Assembly (NCBI GenBank): GCA_903856725.1
Contig: CAIOCT010000039.1
Location: 90,034 to 151,469 of the forward strand
From: an uncultured Verrucomicrobiota bacterium
GTDB lineage: Bacteria; Verrucomicrobiota; Verrucomicrobiia; Opitutales; Opitutaceae
DNA length: 61,436 nt
Direction of reading: 5' to 3'
In this document: in pieces, positions 52,997-61,373 of the stretch
Numbering within the stretch: the stretch's first letter is position 1
Layout: each line of letters opens with the position of its first letter
Made by a program: the position numbers and the translations under genes
Notes under the pieces: model-generated
Databases searched by the model: none
The model's input: the letters and a program-made list of their open reading frames with translations, nothing else
What the model was told of the DNA's origin: nothing

Positions 52997-53113
52997 GCCA
53001 CAAAAAGCACAGAAGGCGCAGAACCGACCAAGGCATCGCCACGAAAAACACGAGAAACACAAAAATCGACCAATTCATTTTTAACCGCGAAGGGCGCGAA
53101 AGGACGCGAAGGG
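52997..53113. repeat. Dispersed noncoding repeat, copy 1
   Basis: About 117 bases, made of purine/CA-rich short units: GCCACAAAAAGCACAGAAGG, then GAAAAACACGAGAAACACAA, then TTAACCGCGAAGGGCGCGAA and a GGACGCGAAGGG end. The second copy lies at 61255-61373 in the same orientation with the same order of units. No open frame of interest is inside. Confidence 0.8.
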
Positions 53114-53191
53114 TTCGAACTTAAACTCGCCGCCGCTCCCGCGCGACAGAAGATAGGCCCTATAACCTCTCACCTCTCGTCCCTACCCCAG

Positions 53192-54043
53192 CTACTTAGC
53201 AGGGCCGAAGTCATAGGTCAGATTCCACTCGCGGGTCTCGCCGGGAGCAAGATTCAGGGCGAGATAAGGTTCGAGTGAGAGGGTGTTGCCGTTGGCCCAC
53301 AGTACACATTTAAATGGCACGAAGTCGGTGGTGAAATGAACTGAGGTCAGCTTCGGGTGGGTCAGGGTGGCGACTAAGGGTTGGCCCATAGGCAGACCTA
53401 AAAGTTCCAGATGGCCGCCATCAACACCGATAAAAGGCCGATACATAGTCAGCGTCCGCCCCGTTAATTTATAACCGATATTGTCAGCGAGTTGCGTGCC
53501 GATCGGCAAAGTGACGACCTGCAAGCCATCGGTCTGGAGCGCGAAAAAAGGATGGGCAAACCACTCGAACTTGAGCGGAGTGCGGCCGCGATTAGTGAGG
53601 CGCGACGTGGAGCGCAGGTGACGACCCTCTAAGGCGATGGTGCGTTCGATTTCATAGGACCAAGGGCCCACCGTTTGCGCGGTACGAAAAATTGCCTGGG
53701 TGGGGGTGAGTTCACTTTCCCAGTGGCAGGGGTGGGTGACGCTCACATTGCCTGCCGCATCGCGGCCAAGTTGGCCGGCACCAGGAGCAAGGCCGATGGG
53801 GCCATCCCAGAGCAAGGGCTGGCCGGTCATGGTACTATGGCGAAACGACTCTGGCAGACCTTGGCCATTGCGCGGAATCGGATCGGGCTTGGGCCACTCG
53901 GGGCCCGTTAGCAAATCACCAACGTGCTGGTCGTGGATTTGCCAGATGTAGGCTCCCCAGCAAAAGCGAGGGCCTAAGTGGGCATGTTCAGCGACCGGAT
54001 CAAGCAGGTCGACGGTAAGTTCGGCGTTGGCGATATGCAGCAT
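53192..54043 (-). CDS. Galactose-mutarotase-fold (aldose-1-epimerase-like) protein
   Basis: A 283-residue cytosolic protein with a beta-sandwich pattern. The segments SYEIERTIALEGRHLRSTSRL, split here as YEIERTIALEG and HLRSTSRLTN, RTPLKFEWFAHPFFA and the final SLEPYLALNLAPGE resemble aldose epimerases; FAHPFF places a His where the family has a catalytic one. The role may be sugar anomerisation or merely carbohydrate binding. It is not tightly coupled to its neighbours. Confidence 0.55.
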   Translation of the reverse strand: MLHIANAELTVDLLDPVAEHAHLGPRFCWGAYIWQIHDQHVGDLLTGPEWPKPDPIPRNGQGLPESFRHSTMTGQPLLWDGPIGLAPGAGQLGRDAAGNVSVTHPCHWESELTPTQAIFRTAQTVGPWSYEIERTIALEGRHLRSTSRLTNRGRTPLKFEWFAHPFFALQTDGLQVVTLPIGTQLADNIGYKLTGRTLTMYRPFIGVDGGHLELLGLPMGQPLVATLTHPKLTSVHFTTDFVPFKCVLWANGNTLSLEPYLALNLAPGETREWNLTYDFGPAK

Positions 54044-54107
54044 GAGCAGAAAGACCGTGAGTTAATAACGCGGGCGACCAGGCACAGCGCGCGGGCGCTA
54101 TAAAAAT

Positions 54108-54644
54108 TTACCGCAGGCGCATGAGGCGCAGCGTGGTGCTCTGGCCGTCGATGACTAAAACAAATTGGCCATGCGGACGGGCATGAATTTCGATACTCTT
54201 ACCTACGAGTTCATAGGTGATCGGTTCAAAGCCTTCCCACACTTGACCGTTATCGAGGCGGAAGCGGTTAGCTGATTCCCATTTAACGACCGTGCCGACG
54301 AGCGGAGGGAGCGTGCGCCACTCGGTGTCGTCGAACGCAGGGAGACCAAAGCGCTGGAGCCAACCCGCCTTGGGTTGGGCCATAGGCATGGGCGCAGGGG
54401 TCGCGGCGGCGACGGCTGCCGCGCGGGCGGTCACGAGCGCTGTTTGTAAATGAGTCGTGGCCGCAGTTTGTTGACGAATGAGGGCGGCATCAATGACGCC
54501 GAGTTCGTCTGGACTGAGGCGATCTAGTCCGGCGCGTTGCCATTCTGCTGGTGTGAGCACGGCTTGGAGGCCGGGAAATTTTTCCGCAGCAGAGCAGGCG
54601 ACGGCGAGGAATAAGCAGAGGAACCAGCGTGGGGCCAATTTCAT
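54108..54644 (-). CDS. Exported protein of unknown function
   Basis: A 178-residue protein from ATG 54644 with a Sec signal (MKLAPRWFLCLFLAVACSA); an upstream start at 54695 is less likely. An N-terminal helical segment (TPAEWQRAGLDRLSPDEL), an Ala-rich stretch and a C-terminal beta-like part (VKWESANRFRLDNGQVWE) are visible. The last part resembles small SH3-like or OB-like modules of other verrucomicrobial exported proteins. No function assigned. Confidence 0.55.
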   Translation of the reverse strand: MKLAPRWFLCLFLAVACSAAEKFPGLQAVLTPAEWQRAGLDRLSPDELGVIDAALIRQQTAATTHLQTALVTARAAAVAAATPAPMPMAQPKAGWLQRFGLPAFDDTEWRTLPPLVGTVVKWESANRFRLDNGQVWEGFEPITYELVGKSIEIHARPHGQFVLVIDGQSTTLRLMRLR

Positions 54645-54754
54645 GGAGAAAGTTTGGGGCGAGGGAAGCCGGTGAACGAGGATAAAATATCTCACTCGGC
54701 TGAAAATTCATGAGGCCCCCCTGGCTGATTTTGCGTTGCGCGGGGTGCTTGGGC

Positions 54755-56524
54755 TCAGAGCTGGAGAAAATCATCGCCCGTATTTTGGGCAGCGACCATG
54801 CGGGCGAAGGGGCCGCCACGAGCGACGAGGGTACGGAAATCACCTTCTTCAATGATACGGCCGGCATCAAGGACGATGATGCGGCTCGCGTTGCGGATGG
54901 TGCTGAGGCGGTGGGCAATGGTAATCACGGTGCGCCCGGTCGCGAGACGATCCAGCGCTTCTTGGATTAAGCGCTCGCTTTGATAATCGAGGGCAGAGGT
55001 CGCTTCATCCAAAATGAGTACGGGCGGATTACGCAAAATGGCGCGCGCGATGGCGAGACGCTGGCGTTGGCCACCGGAAAGAGTGACGCCGCGTTCGCCC
55101 ACGGCGGTCGCGTAGCCGTTGGGTAAGCGGAGAATAAATTCTTCGGCATTCGCCTGCTGCGCGGCTTGTCGTAACTCCTCGTCGGTCGCATCCGCGCGAG
55201 CAAAACGTAAATTATCACTGATAGAACCCGAGAGCAGCAGGCTATCTTGTAACACCACAGCTAATTGCCGGCGAACCCAGCGCATATCCCATTCTGACTG
55301 CGGGACTCCATCGATTAAAATGTGACCGCTGCTGGCCGCGTAGAGTCCGAGCAGTAAATTCGCTAGCGTGCTTTTGCCTGAGCCCGAAGGTCCGACCAAA
55401 GCGACTTGTTCACCGGGTTTAATCGACAGGTTGATTTGGTGGAGGACGAGTTGCTCGGGGGCGGTGGGGTAGGCGAAGTTAACTGAGTCGAACACGATAT
55501 CACCACTGAGGCGGTCAGCGCGGCGGGTGCCTTGCCATTGTTCGACGTAGGCGGAATCGATGAGGTCTTTGATGCTATGAAAACTTTCACGACCGATAAA
55601 AAATTGTTCGCTCAAGCTGACAAAGGCCTGGATGGGGCCGAGGACAATGGGGAGACCTGCGACAAAGGCAAAGAGGGTGCCGTAAGAAATGTCTCCCCGA
55701 ATCGCGAGCAAGGCCCCTCCGGCCATCACGACGAGCGCGATGACTTGCGTGCTCACATACCAAAAGGTGCCGAAAATGGCGTTGAGGTAGCTCTGGTGAA
55801 TTCGTTGACGGGCAAAATCTAAGCTGCTGCGGTCCAAGTCAGCCTCAGCTTGTTTTTCTTCGCCGAAGCTGCGGACCAAGCGGAGCGCGGAAATGTATTC
55901 GCTCGCGGTGCCGGTCAGTTGTTCCTGCGCGAGCCGAGCGGCGTGATTACTGTACTGAATGCGAGCGAAGAAATAATATTTGGCGAGGGCGTAGGCGGGG
56001 ATGACGAGGCCGAGGACTAAGGCGAGGCGCCAATTGAGTATCGCGAGAATAATAAAAATGCTCACGCCATAGAGCACATTCGGCAGAAATTGATTCAGGA
56101 TATTATAAAGCAGCGCCTCAACTTTTTGCGTATCGAAGGCGTATTTTGCCAATAAGCGCCCCGTTTTTTGTTGGTCTAAATAACCAAAGCTCAGGAACTG
56201 CAGTTTGAAGAAGATGCGACTGCGCATCTCGACCATCATCTGCGCCATGGCTTGGGCGGTGACGTTGGCTCCCCAAACCGAGAAAATATAATGCAGGGCG
56301 AGTAAGAGGAGGAACCAGCCGCTCAGTTGCAGAATCGCGAATGAATCGTGGGCGGGGACCGCGACATCAATCATGCGTTGAAATAGCCACGCGCACGGAG
56401 CGACGGCGAGGGAGCGCAGCAGAGAGAGACCAAAGCCAAGCCAGAGGCGGCTGCGGCTACCCCACAAATAGCCGGTCAAGGTACGCGAGGCGAGGGCCTC
56501 TGGAGTCATGGGCGCAGTGCTCAA
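54755..56524 (-). CDS. ABC exporter half-transporter (MsbA-like)
   Basis: A 589-residue inner-membrane protein with a six-helix transmembrane domain (about 25-330) and an ATPase domain (about 350-585). Motifs: Walker A GPSGSGKST (near 376-384), signature LSGGQRQRLA (near 478-487) and Walker B VLILDEATSALD (near 499-510). Such homodimers export lipids, glycolipids or peptides. Its start overlaps the Gfo/Idh stop by four bases, an unusual pairing that suggests co-expression but not a clear shared role. Confidence 0.9.
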   Translation of the reverse strand: MSTAPMTPEALASRTLTGYLWGSRSRLWLGFGLSLLRSLAVAPCAWLFQRMIDVAVPAHDSFAILQLSGWFLLLLALHYIFSVWGANVTAQAMAQMMVEMRSRIFFKLQFLSFGYLDQQKTGRLLAKYAFDTQKVEALLYNILNQFLPNVLYGVSIFIILAILNWRLALVLGLVIPAYALAKYYFFARIQYSNHAARLAQEQLTGTASEYISALRLVRSFGEEKQAEADLDRSSLDFARQRIHQSYLNAIFGTFWYVSTQVIALVVMAGGALLAIRGDISYGTLFAFVAGLPIVLGPIQAFVSLSEQFFIGRESFHSIKDLIDSAYVEQWQGTRRADRLSGDIVFDSVNFAYPTAPEQLVLHQINLSIKPGEQVALVGPSGSGKSTLANLLLGLYAASSGHILIDGVPQSEWDMRWVRRQLAVVLQDSLLLSGSISDNLRFARADATDEELRQAAQQANAEEFILRLPNGYATAVGERGVTLSGGQRQRLAIARAILRNPPVLILDEATSALDYQSERLIQEALDRLATGRTVITIAHRLSTIRNASRIIVLDAGRIIEEGDFRTLVARGGPFARMVAAQNTGDDFLQL

Positions 56525-57633
56525 CCGCGTTCCGGCGGCTGACCTTTCGTCCGCGGCGGGGCGCGGTGACCATGGAGAGCGGTGTAGAAAGAATCACCCG
56601 GACGGATGGAGCCGCGCGCGACAATTTCCCCAGTGAAGGCTGATTTGTAGATCGCGGTCAGCAGTTCGAGCGTTTGGCGCGCTTGAAATCCCGACGTGAG
56701 TGGGCGCCGTTGCGCATCGCGGTCCGCCACGAAGGCGTTGAGTTGCGCGCCGTGGGAGGAGCTGATCTCCGCTGGAAAATTCTGCCACGCTTGCATGAGG
56801 CTATCATCTGGCCCCGGCGGTATTGGCGTGAGCTTCCAATTATCGCGGGAGTAACCGTAAAGATGCGTGAGCTCCAGCGTCGCGCGCTGATAGTCGAGCC
56901 GGAGGTAAGTTTCTTGGCGCGGGCTGAGGGCGCTGTTGACGATGGAGCCCATGGCGCCGCTGGCAAAGCGGACGATCGCCATAGAAACATCTTCGACTTC
57001 AATTGCCCGATCGAGTGTGCCGGCCGCCGCGCGAACGTCACGCCAGTCGCCCATCAAGTGTAGAAAATGATCCATCGCGTGAATCCCGAGGCCCATCGTG
57101 GGACCGCCGAGTTCCGTGTTCCAGCGACCCCGCCACGGTACCGCATAATAAGCTGCATCGCGGAACCAGAGTGTGTTGCAAACCCCGACAAGCGGTTGGC
57201 CTAACTGACCTTGGTCGGCGAGGTGACGAACATGCGCCGTCGATGAACCAAAGCGCATCTGGAAAATACACGACGTGAAACAGCCGGTGCGTTGCTCGGC
57301 CGCTTCGATCAAATCCAATTCGGCTAAGGAGCCGCAGAGAGGTTTTTCGCACAGTACCCACGCGCCCGCTTCCATGGCGGCGATGCTCATGCTGGCATGT
57401 TGGGAGGGAGGCGTGGCGATTAAAACAATATCGGGACGCTCAGCCTTCAGCATCGTGGCGTAATCCGTGTAGTGGCGCGGGATTTTATGCTGACCGGCAA
57501 AATCCGCTACTCGTTTGGCGTCAATATCGACCGCCGCATCAAGGGTGACCCGGCCCTGCGTGGCCTCAACCGCGCGCACATGCGCATCGCCGATCGAACC
57601 GGTGCCGACAAGGACAGCGCGGTAGGTTTTCAT
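56521..57633 (-). CDS. Gfo/Idh/MocA family NAD(P)-dependent oxidoreductase
   Basis: A 370-residue cytosolic protein with an N-terminal Rossmann domain (VGTGSIGDAHVRAV, about 9-22) and the family motif CEKPLC (near 96-101), followed by the usual C-terminal substrate domain with the MGLGIHAMDHFLHL segment. Members oxidise sugars, inositols or related compounds. It overlaps the ABC gene start. The palindrome at 57926-57950, about 290 bases upstream, could be part of its control region. Confidence 0.9.
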   Translation of the reverse strand: MKTYRAVLVGTGSIGDAHVRAVEATQGRVTLDAAVDIDAKRVADFAGQHKIPRHYTDYATMLKAERPDIVLIATPPSQHASMSIAAMEAGAWVLCEKPLCGSLAELDLIEAAEQRTGCFTSCIFQMRFGSSTAHVRHLADQGQLGQPLVGVCNTLWFRDAAYYAVPWRGRWNTELGGPTMGLGIHAMDHFLHLMGDWRDVRAAAGTLDRAIEVEDVSMAIVRFASGAMGSIVNSALSPRQETYLRLDYQRATLELTHLYGYSRDNWKLTPIPPGPDDSLMQAWQNFPAEISSSHGAQLNAFVADRDAQRRPLTSGFQARQTLELLTAIYKSAFTGEIVARGSIRPGDSFYTALHGHRAPPRTKGQPPERG

Positions 57634-57969
57634 GGGTTAAGGGTGGGTGAGGATGAAGAGCGCAAAGGGAGTCCGCGAAACGCGGAAGAACGAGTGAGCC
57701 TATTTAATAGAAATGTGCGATATGAATTATCTGAAAATAAATGAAAATTAATTGCAGGCTGTCATTGATGCGCGGGGCTGAAAACTGAGAAAAATGCCCA
57801 TGCAGGCCCCCCCATCCCCGTCGCTGGGAGTCCGCGGGCGGCGTCCGGTAATGGGGTCCTAGCCGCAGACCCGCTCGAGCTACGCCCAGAAGCCAAGGCG
57901 CCTCATCCAGAAGCCCCGGAAGCTCGTTTGTAATATATTATATTACAAACAGCGTTTCGGGGAGGGGCG
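57634..57969. other. Intergenic region with AT-rich promoter-like part and palindrome
   Basis: No gene is seen. TGAAAAT occurs at 57732-57738 and 57742-57748, about 100 bases upstream of the oxidoreductase start. A GC-rich stretch without clear structure follows, then the palindrome at 57926-57950. Confidence 0.5.
57926..57950. promoter_or_regulatory. Perfect 25-bp palindrome, candidate operator
   Basis: GTTTGTAATATA (57926-57937), a central T, then TATATTACAAAC (57939-57950): 12-bp arms with no mismatch. It is strongly AT-rich against its GC-rich surroundings. It lies 19 bases after the stop of the diiron gene and has no T-run of its own, so an operator or structured mRNA end is more likely than a standard terminator. 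Confidence 0.6.
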
Positions 57970-59268
57970 TTACTTTACGCCGACGAGGGTGAGGATTTTA
58001 TTGCCGGTGAGCCGGCGCTCGGGTGGCAGGCTGTGCGGGGTGCGATTGCCGAAGACTTTCGCTAGTTCGACAAATTTAGCTTGGGTCGCTTTAACAAATT
58101 CATCCACTGGGCGAGTCTCGCCCCCGAGTGCCATGATTTGCGGCAGCCAATGGTGGCCATAGCGCACATGATTTTGCTCATCGTTGCGATCGAAGGCGAG
58201 CAGGGTGTCGGCTTCGAAATCGTTGAGCTCGCGGATTCGATCCATGACGGTTGCCTTGGTCGGAAAACTACCGGCTTCGAATTCCATGGTCATCATCGCG
58301 TAGCGTTCGTGCGGCGACATCTGAATTAAAATATTATAAAGATCGAGGGAGTGCTCCACGGTCATTAAATCGACGCCTAGCTTGGGGAGTTGGCGGTAGC
58401 CGAAGGCGCTGTGGCGGGATTCATCCCACAGATGACGCGCCATATCGTGGTGCAAATCAAAGGGGGCCTCGGGGGTGTCGTAGAAAATGGTCGCGAGATA
58501 ATCGACGGCATCCAACTCCATCATGAGCCAGACATAGACCATCAGGCGAATGACGCGGGCATCGGTTTGCGGGTCGACGAGCCAGGGGCGGACAATCGGA
58601 GTTTCCGCGGCATCGTAGCTGAAAGCGCTCGAGCAAGTGGGGTACGGGCTGCGGTTGCAGGTGGGCGGATGTTGATAGTTCCGCTGGCTTGATTCCCAAA
58701 CAAAATTTGCGGGCAGCGTGTGCGCCGGTTGCTCGCCGAGCCAGCCGCCGTGAGCGGCGAGGGCCGTGGCGAGGTGTGCGGTCCAAGTCGTGGCGGCCTC
58801 GAGCGAGAGGTAGGGGGCCATTTCACGAGCGTGGCGTTCCTCATCAGCGATAAATTCTTCAACGAGTTTGCGCGACGGCCAATCGGCGAGGTGGTGCGTG
58901 GCGGCTAGATAATGGCGGTAGGCGGCCAGCAATGCTGGTTTGAGCACGCGATAAAAACCCGTCAGCGCGATCAGCGCATCGGCCGGCATGACCGCCTCAT
59001 TATAAATTTGGCGCACGCTGCACCGAGTGGTTTCCCCATTGCCGAAACCACTCATTTCTCGACCACGCTCCCGCAGGAAGCGGGCGTGGCCGGCGGATTC
59101 CCAGAGATGTTGGCAGAGTAAATATTTTAACTCCGGGTCGCCTACACGGTAGATGAGCGTCGATCCGGTGCGGATGAAATCGCGTTCGACTTCAAACAGC
59201 ACGCGTTGCAAGCGGGCCATATCTTGCACGGCGGCCATGCGGCCAGGGGAGGGGGAGGGAGCGACCAT
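57970..59268 (-). CDS. Double-domain ferritin-like (diiron carboxylate) protein
   Basis: A 432-residue cytosolic, helix-rich protein. The C-terminal half has a textbook diiron pattern: Glu251 (MMELDAVDY), ExxH 283-286 (DESRH), Glu330 (MEFEAGSF) and ExxH 364-367 (DEQNH). The N-terminal half repeats the fold with Glu57 and His61 (WESAGH) and ExxH 143-146 (EERH), less regular. Ferritin-like diiron proteins act as oxygenases, oxidases or N-oxygenases. It lies 81 bases downstream of an Fe(II)/2-oxoglutarate-type dioxygenase gene in the same direction, so the two probably act in one oxidative pathway. No named family was recognised. Confidence 0.7.
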   Translation of the reverse strand: MVAPSPSPGRMAAVQDMARLQRVLFEVERDFIRTGSTLIYRVGDPELKYLLCQHLWESAGHARFLRERGREMSGFGNGETTRCSVRQIYNEAVMPADALIALTGFYRVLKPALLAAYRHYLAATHHLADWPSRKLVEEFIADEERHAREMAPYLSLEAATTWTAHLATALAAHGGWLGEQPAHTLPANFVWESSQRNYQHPPTCNRSPYPTCSSAFSYDAAETPIVRPWLVDPQTDARVIRLMVYVWLMMELDAVDYLATIFYDTPEAPFDLHHDMARHLWDESRHSAFGYRQLPKLGVDLMTVEHSLDLYNILIQMSPHERYAMMTMEFEAGSFPTKATVMDRIRELNDFEADTLLAFDRNDEQNHVRYGHHWLPQIMALGGETRPVDEFVKATQAKFVELAKVFGNRTPHSLPPERRLTGNKILTLVGVK

Positions 59269-59349
59269 AGTTAAAATATTAAAAACTAACCGCCCCTCGG
59301 CACTGAGCTGTGGCTCGACCGAGGTTCGGCGCGACGAGACGAACGGGGC

Positions 59350-60273
59350 TTAGCAGATGCGCCCGCGTTTGCCGGCGGTGCTGTGACCGGGGGGATTGAC
59401 GCCAACCCAGCGTTCATCGATGGGTTCGCTGGCGCGTTGGTAGCGCGCATCACTCGAAATTCGCAGACGATTCTCGGTGCGGTTATCGAGGGATGCATGC
59501 ACGAGGAACATGCCAAAGGTGATAAAATCACCGGGTGAAAATTCAGCAGTCACCCAGCGGCCCCCAAATTTATTACGCAACGTAGGTGGGTTGTGCGAGA
59601 GGGTGCCACTGAAGGCCCATTTGCCGGCCCGCGCGGCTTCGGCTTCCGTCGGCTTGTTGGCGCAAAAAGCATCAACGTCACGGTAAACATATTTCTCCAA
59701 CAAATCTGTGCGCTGGTGGGAGCCCTCGAGTACCATGAGGCCGCCCAGCTCGAAGGAGATGTCGCCGTAAGGCACCCAGCAAGTCATGTGTCCGTGCGTG
59801 CCGCGGCCCATGTAAGGAAGATCGCAATGTGGATTAGTGCCCTTGCCCGGCCCGATGGCGCGCAACCAAGTGTAATCATAATGCCGAATAGATTCGCCGT
59901 AAAATTGCCGATAAAATTCTGGCAAGCGGCCCGAATAAAGGAGGCTTTGAACGGCGGGATTATTATTGGTGAGCTCGGGTTTGAAAACATAGCCCGCGCC
60001 CGGTTTGCAGATGCCGTCGATGCTGGGATAAGCGGGATCGAGGACGCCGGCCGCAGCGAGTCCCGTGGTGAGGCTGGCTCGCGCCGTCAGCACTGCATCG
60101 CGGTCGAGATACCCTTTCATATAAAGATAACCGTCCTCCGCCACGCGGCGGCGGAGCTCGGGAAAATCTTCAGCGGCGTCACTGGAGTCGCGGAGCAGGC
60201 CAACTTTATCGTCGGTCATTTCCAATTCGTGGCCGTAGGAATAGAGTTGGGGTAGGGTGGTCGTGGCACTCAT
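59350..60273 (-). CDS. Phytanoyl-CoA dioxygenase (PhyH) family Fe(II)/2-oxoglutarate enzyme
   Basis: A 307-residue cytosolic protein with the jelly-roll iron site: His149 and Asp151 (NPHCDLPYMG), distal His259 (FLVHASLDN) and an Arg for 2-oxoglutarate (NRLRIS, near 269-271). PhyH-family enzymes hydroxylate many small molecules, so phytanate is not implied. It is transcribed away from an AraC regulator across 72 bases and sits upstream of the diiron gene. Confidence 0.85.
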   Translation of the reverse strand: MSATTTLPQLYSYGHELEMTDDKVGLLRDSSDAAEDFPELRRRVAEDGYLYMKGYLDRDAVLTARASLTTGLAAAGVLDPAYPSIDGICKPGAGYVFKPELTNNNPAVQSLLYSGRLPEFYRQFYGESIRHYDYTWLRAIGPGKGTNPHCDLPYMGRGTHGHMTCWVPYGDISFELGGLMVLEGSHQRTDLLEKYVYRDVDAFCANKPTEAEAARAGKWAFSGTLSHNPPTLRNKFGGRWVTAEFSPGDFITFGMFLVHASLDNRTENRLRISSDARYQRASEPIDERWVGVNPPGHSTAGKRGRIC

Positions 60274-60345
60274 AGCATTAAGTTACAGGGAAATCGTCCG
60301 CGATTAAATGGTTGAAGTGGGAGAAGTCATGTAAATTTTGGGGAG
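60274..60345. promoter_or_regulatory. Divergent promoter region of the phyH-like and AraC genes
   Basis: A 72-base gap between divergent starts, the expected place for AraC binding. No clear repeat was seen by eye. Confidence 0.4.
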
Positions 60346-61197
60346 GTGCCCCCTTTACCTAAATACCGCGCTGAGCCCTGGCTGCAAAGCCCTTTACGCA
60401 CTCCCGTAGGAGAGATCGAGCTGGCGGGGGTGTTGCGCAACGTGAAGGGGATTGATCCGTCGGGCATGCGGATTTTGAGACGTTTTACCTTGGTGCTCAT
60501 GGTGGAAGGCCAAGGCTATTATCGGGATGCGCGGGGGACCAAACTCGATTTAGGCCCGGGCGATGTGGTCTTGGTCTTTCCTGAAATCGCCCATGCTTAT
60601 GGCCCGCAGCCAGGCACGGAATGGACCCAAATTTATTTTGTCTTTGATGGTCCGCAATTCCAGCTCTGGCGCGCGCAAGGGTTGCTCGCTCCCGATCATC
60701 CCGTGCTGCGGCTCGGCGCCGTCGATTACTGGCGGCGGCGGCTCCATGAGGTCGTGAAAAGTGAGCCGTTGCATAGTGCCGGGGCGCCGTTGCGCGCCTT
60801 GGGCCGCTTGCTTCATGTCGTCACGGATATGATTGCCGCCGATGCGGAGAGCACGCGGCAAGCCGGTCGGGATACTTGGTTGGAAAAAAGTTTGCGCCTA
60901 CTCGGTGACCGTGGGGTGACCGGTTGGCTGCCCCCCCAGGCGGTGGCGCCCCAGGTCGGCTTAAATTACGAAAATTTTCGCAAGCGCTTTGTCGAACTCA
61001 CCGGAGAATCTCCCGGCCGCTACCAAAAAAGACGCCGCCTCGAGTGGGCGTGCGCGGCAATTTATCATGGCGGCTCCTCGCTCAAGGAAATCGCGGACAC
61101 CCTTGGCTTTTGCGATGTGTTTCATTTTTCCAAAGCCTTTAAACAGGAAATTGGCTTTACCCCGTCTGATTATCGCCGCCGCGTGCGCGGACATTGA
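60346..61197 (+). CDS. AraC-family transcriptional regulator
   Basis: A 283-residue protein with an N-terminal cupin-like ligand domain (about 30-150; GQGYYRDARGT, LGPGDVVLVFPEIAHAYGP) and a C-terminal AraC DNA-binding domain (about 180-280) with two helix-turn-helices, the second of which is the most conserved (SLKEIADTLGFCDVFHFSKA, then FKQEIGFTPSDYR). The start is uncertain: GTG 60346 follows a GGGGAG that is very close. Its divergent position makes it the likely activator of the dioxygenase and diiron genes. Confidence 0.85.
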   Translation: MPPLPKYRAEPWLQSPLRTPVGEIELAGVLRNVKGIDPSGMRILRRFTLVLMVEGQGYYRDARGTKLDLGPGDVVLVFPEIAHAYGPQPGTEWTQIYFVFDGPQFQLWRAQGLLAPDHPVLRLGAVDYWRRRLHEVVKSEPLHSAGAPLRALGRLLHVVTDMIAADAESTRQAGRDTWLEKSLRLLGDRGVTGWLPPQAVAPQVGLNYENFRKRFVELTGESPGRYQKRRRLEWACAAIYHGGSSLKEIADTLGFCDVFHFSKAFKQEIGFTPSDYRRRVRGH

Positions 61198-61254
61198 GTA
61201 ATGCGGCGACCGGGGTACGTGGTTTTAAGTGGGGATCGAACCGATCGCCGGGCC

Positions 61255-61373
61255 GCCACAAAAAGCACAAAAGGCGCAAAATCGACCGAGGTATGGCCAC
61301 GAGAAACACAAGAAACACAAAAACCAACCAAGGTGTGTTTAACCGCGAAGGGCGCGAAGGGACGCGAAGGGGG
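61255..61373. repeat. Dispersed noncoding repeat, copy 2
   Basis: The same units in the same order as 52997-53113: CACAAAAAGCACAAAAGGCG, GAGAAACACAAGAAACACAA and AACCGCGAAGGGCGCGAAGG, then GACGCGAAGG. It lies just after the AraC gene, again at the end of a gene cluster. Confidence 0.8.

Noticed and set aside
53104-53120. GGTTCGAAC resembling a tRNA T-arm
   Set aside because: No acceptor, anticodon or D-arm around it; it is the edge of the dispersed repeat.
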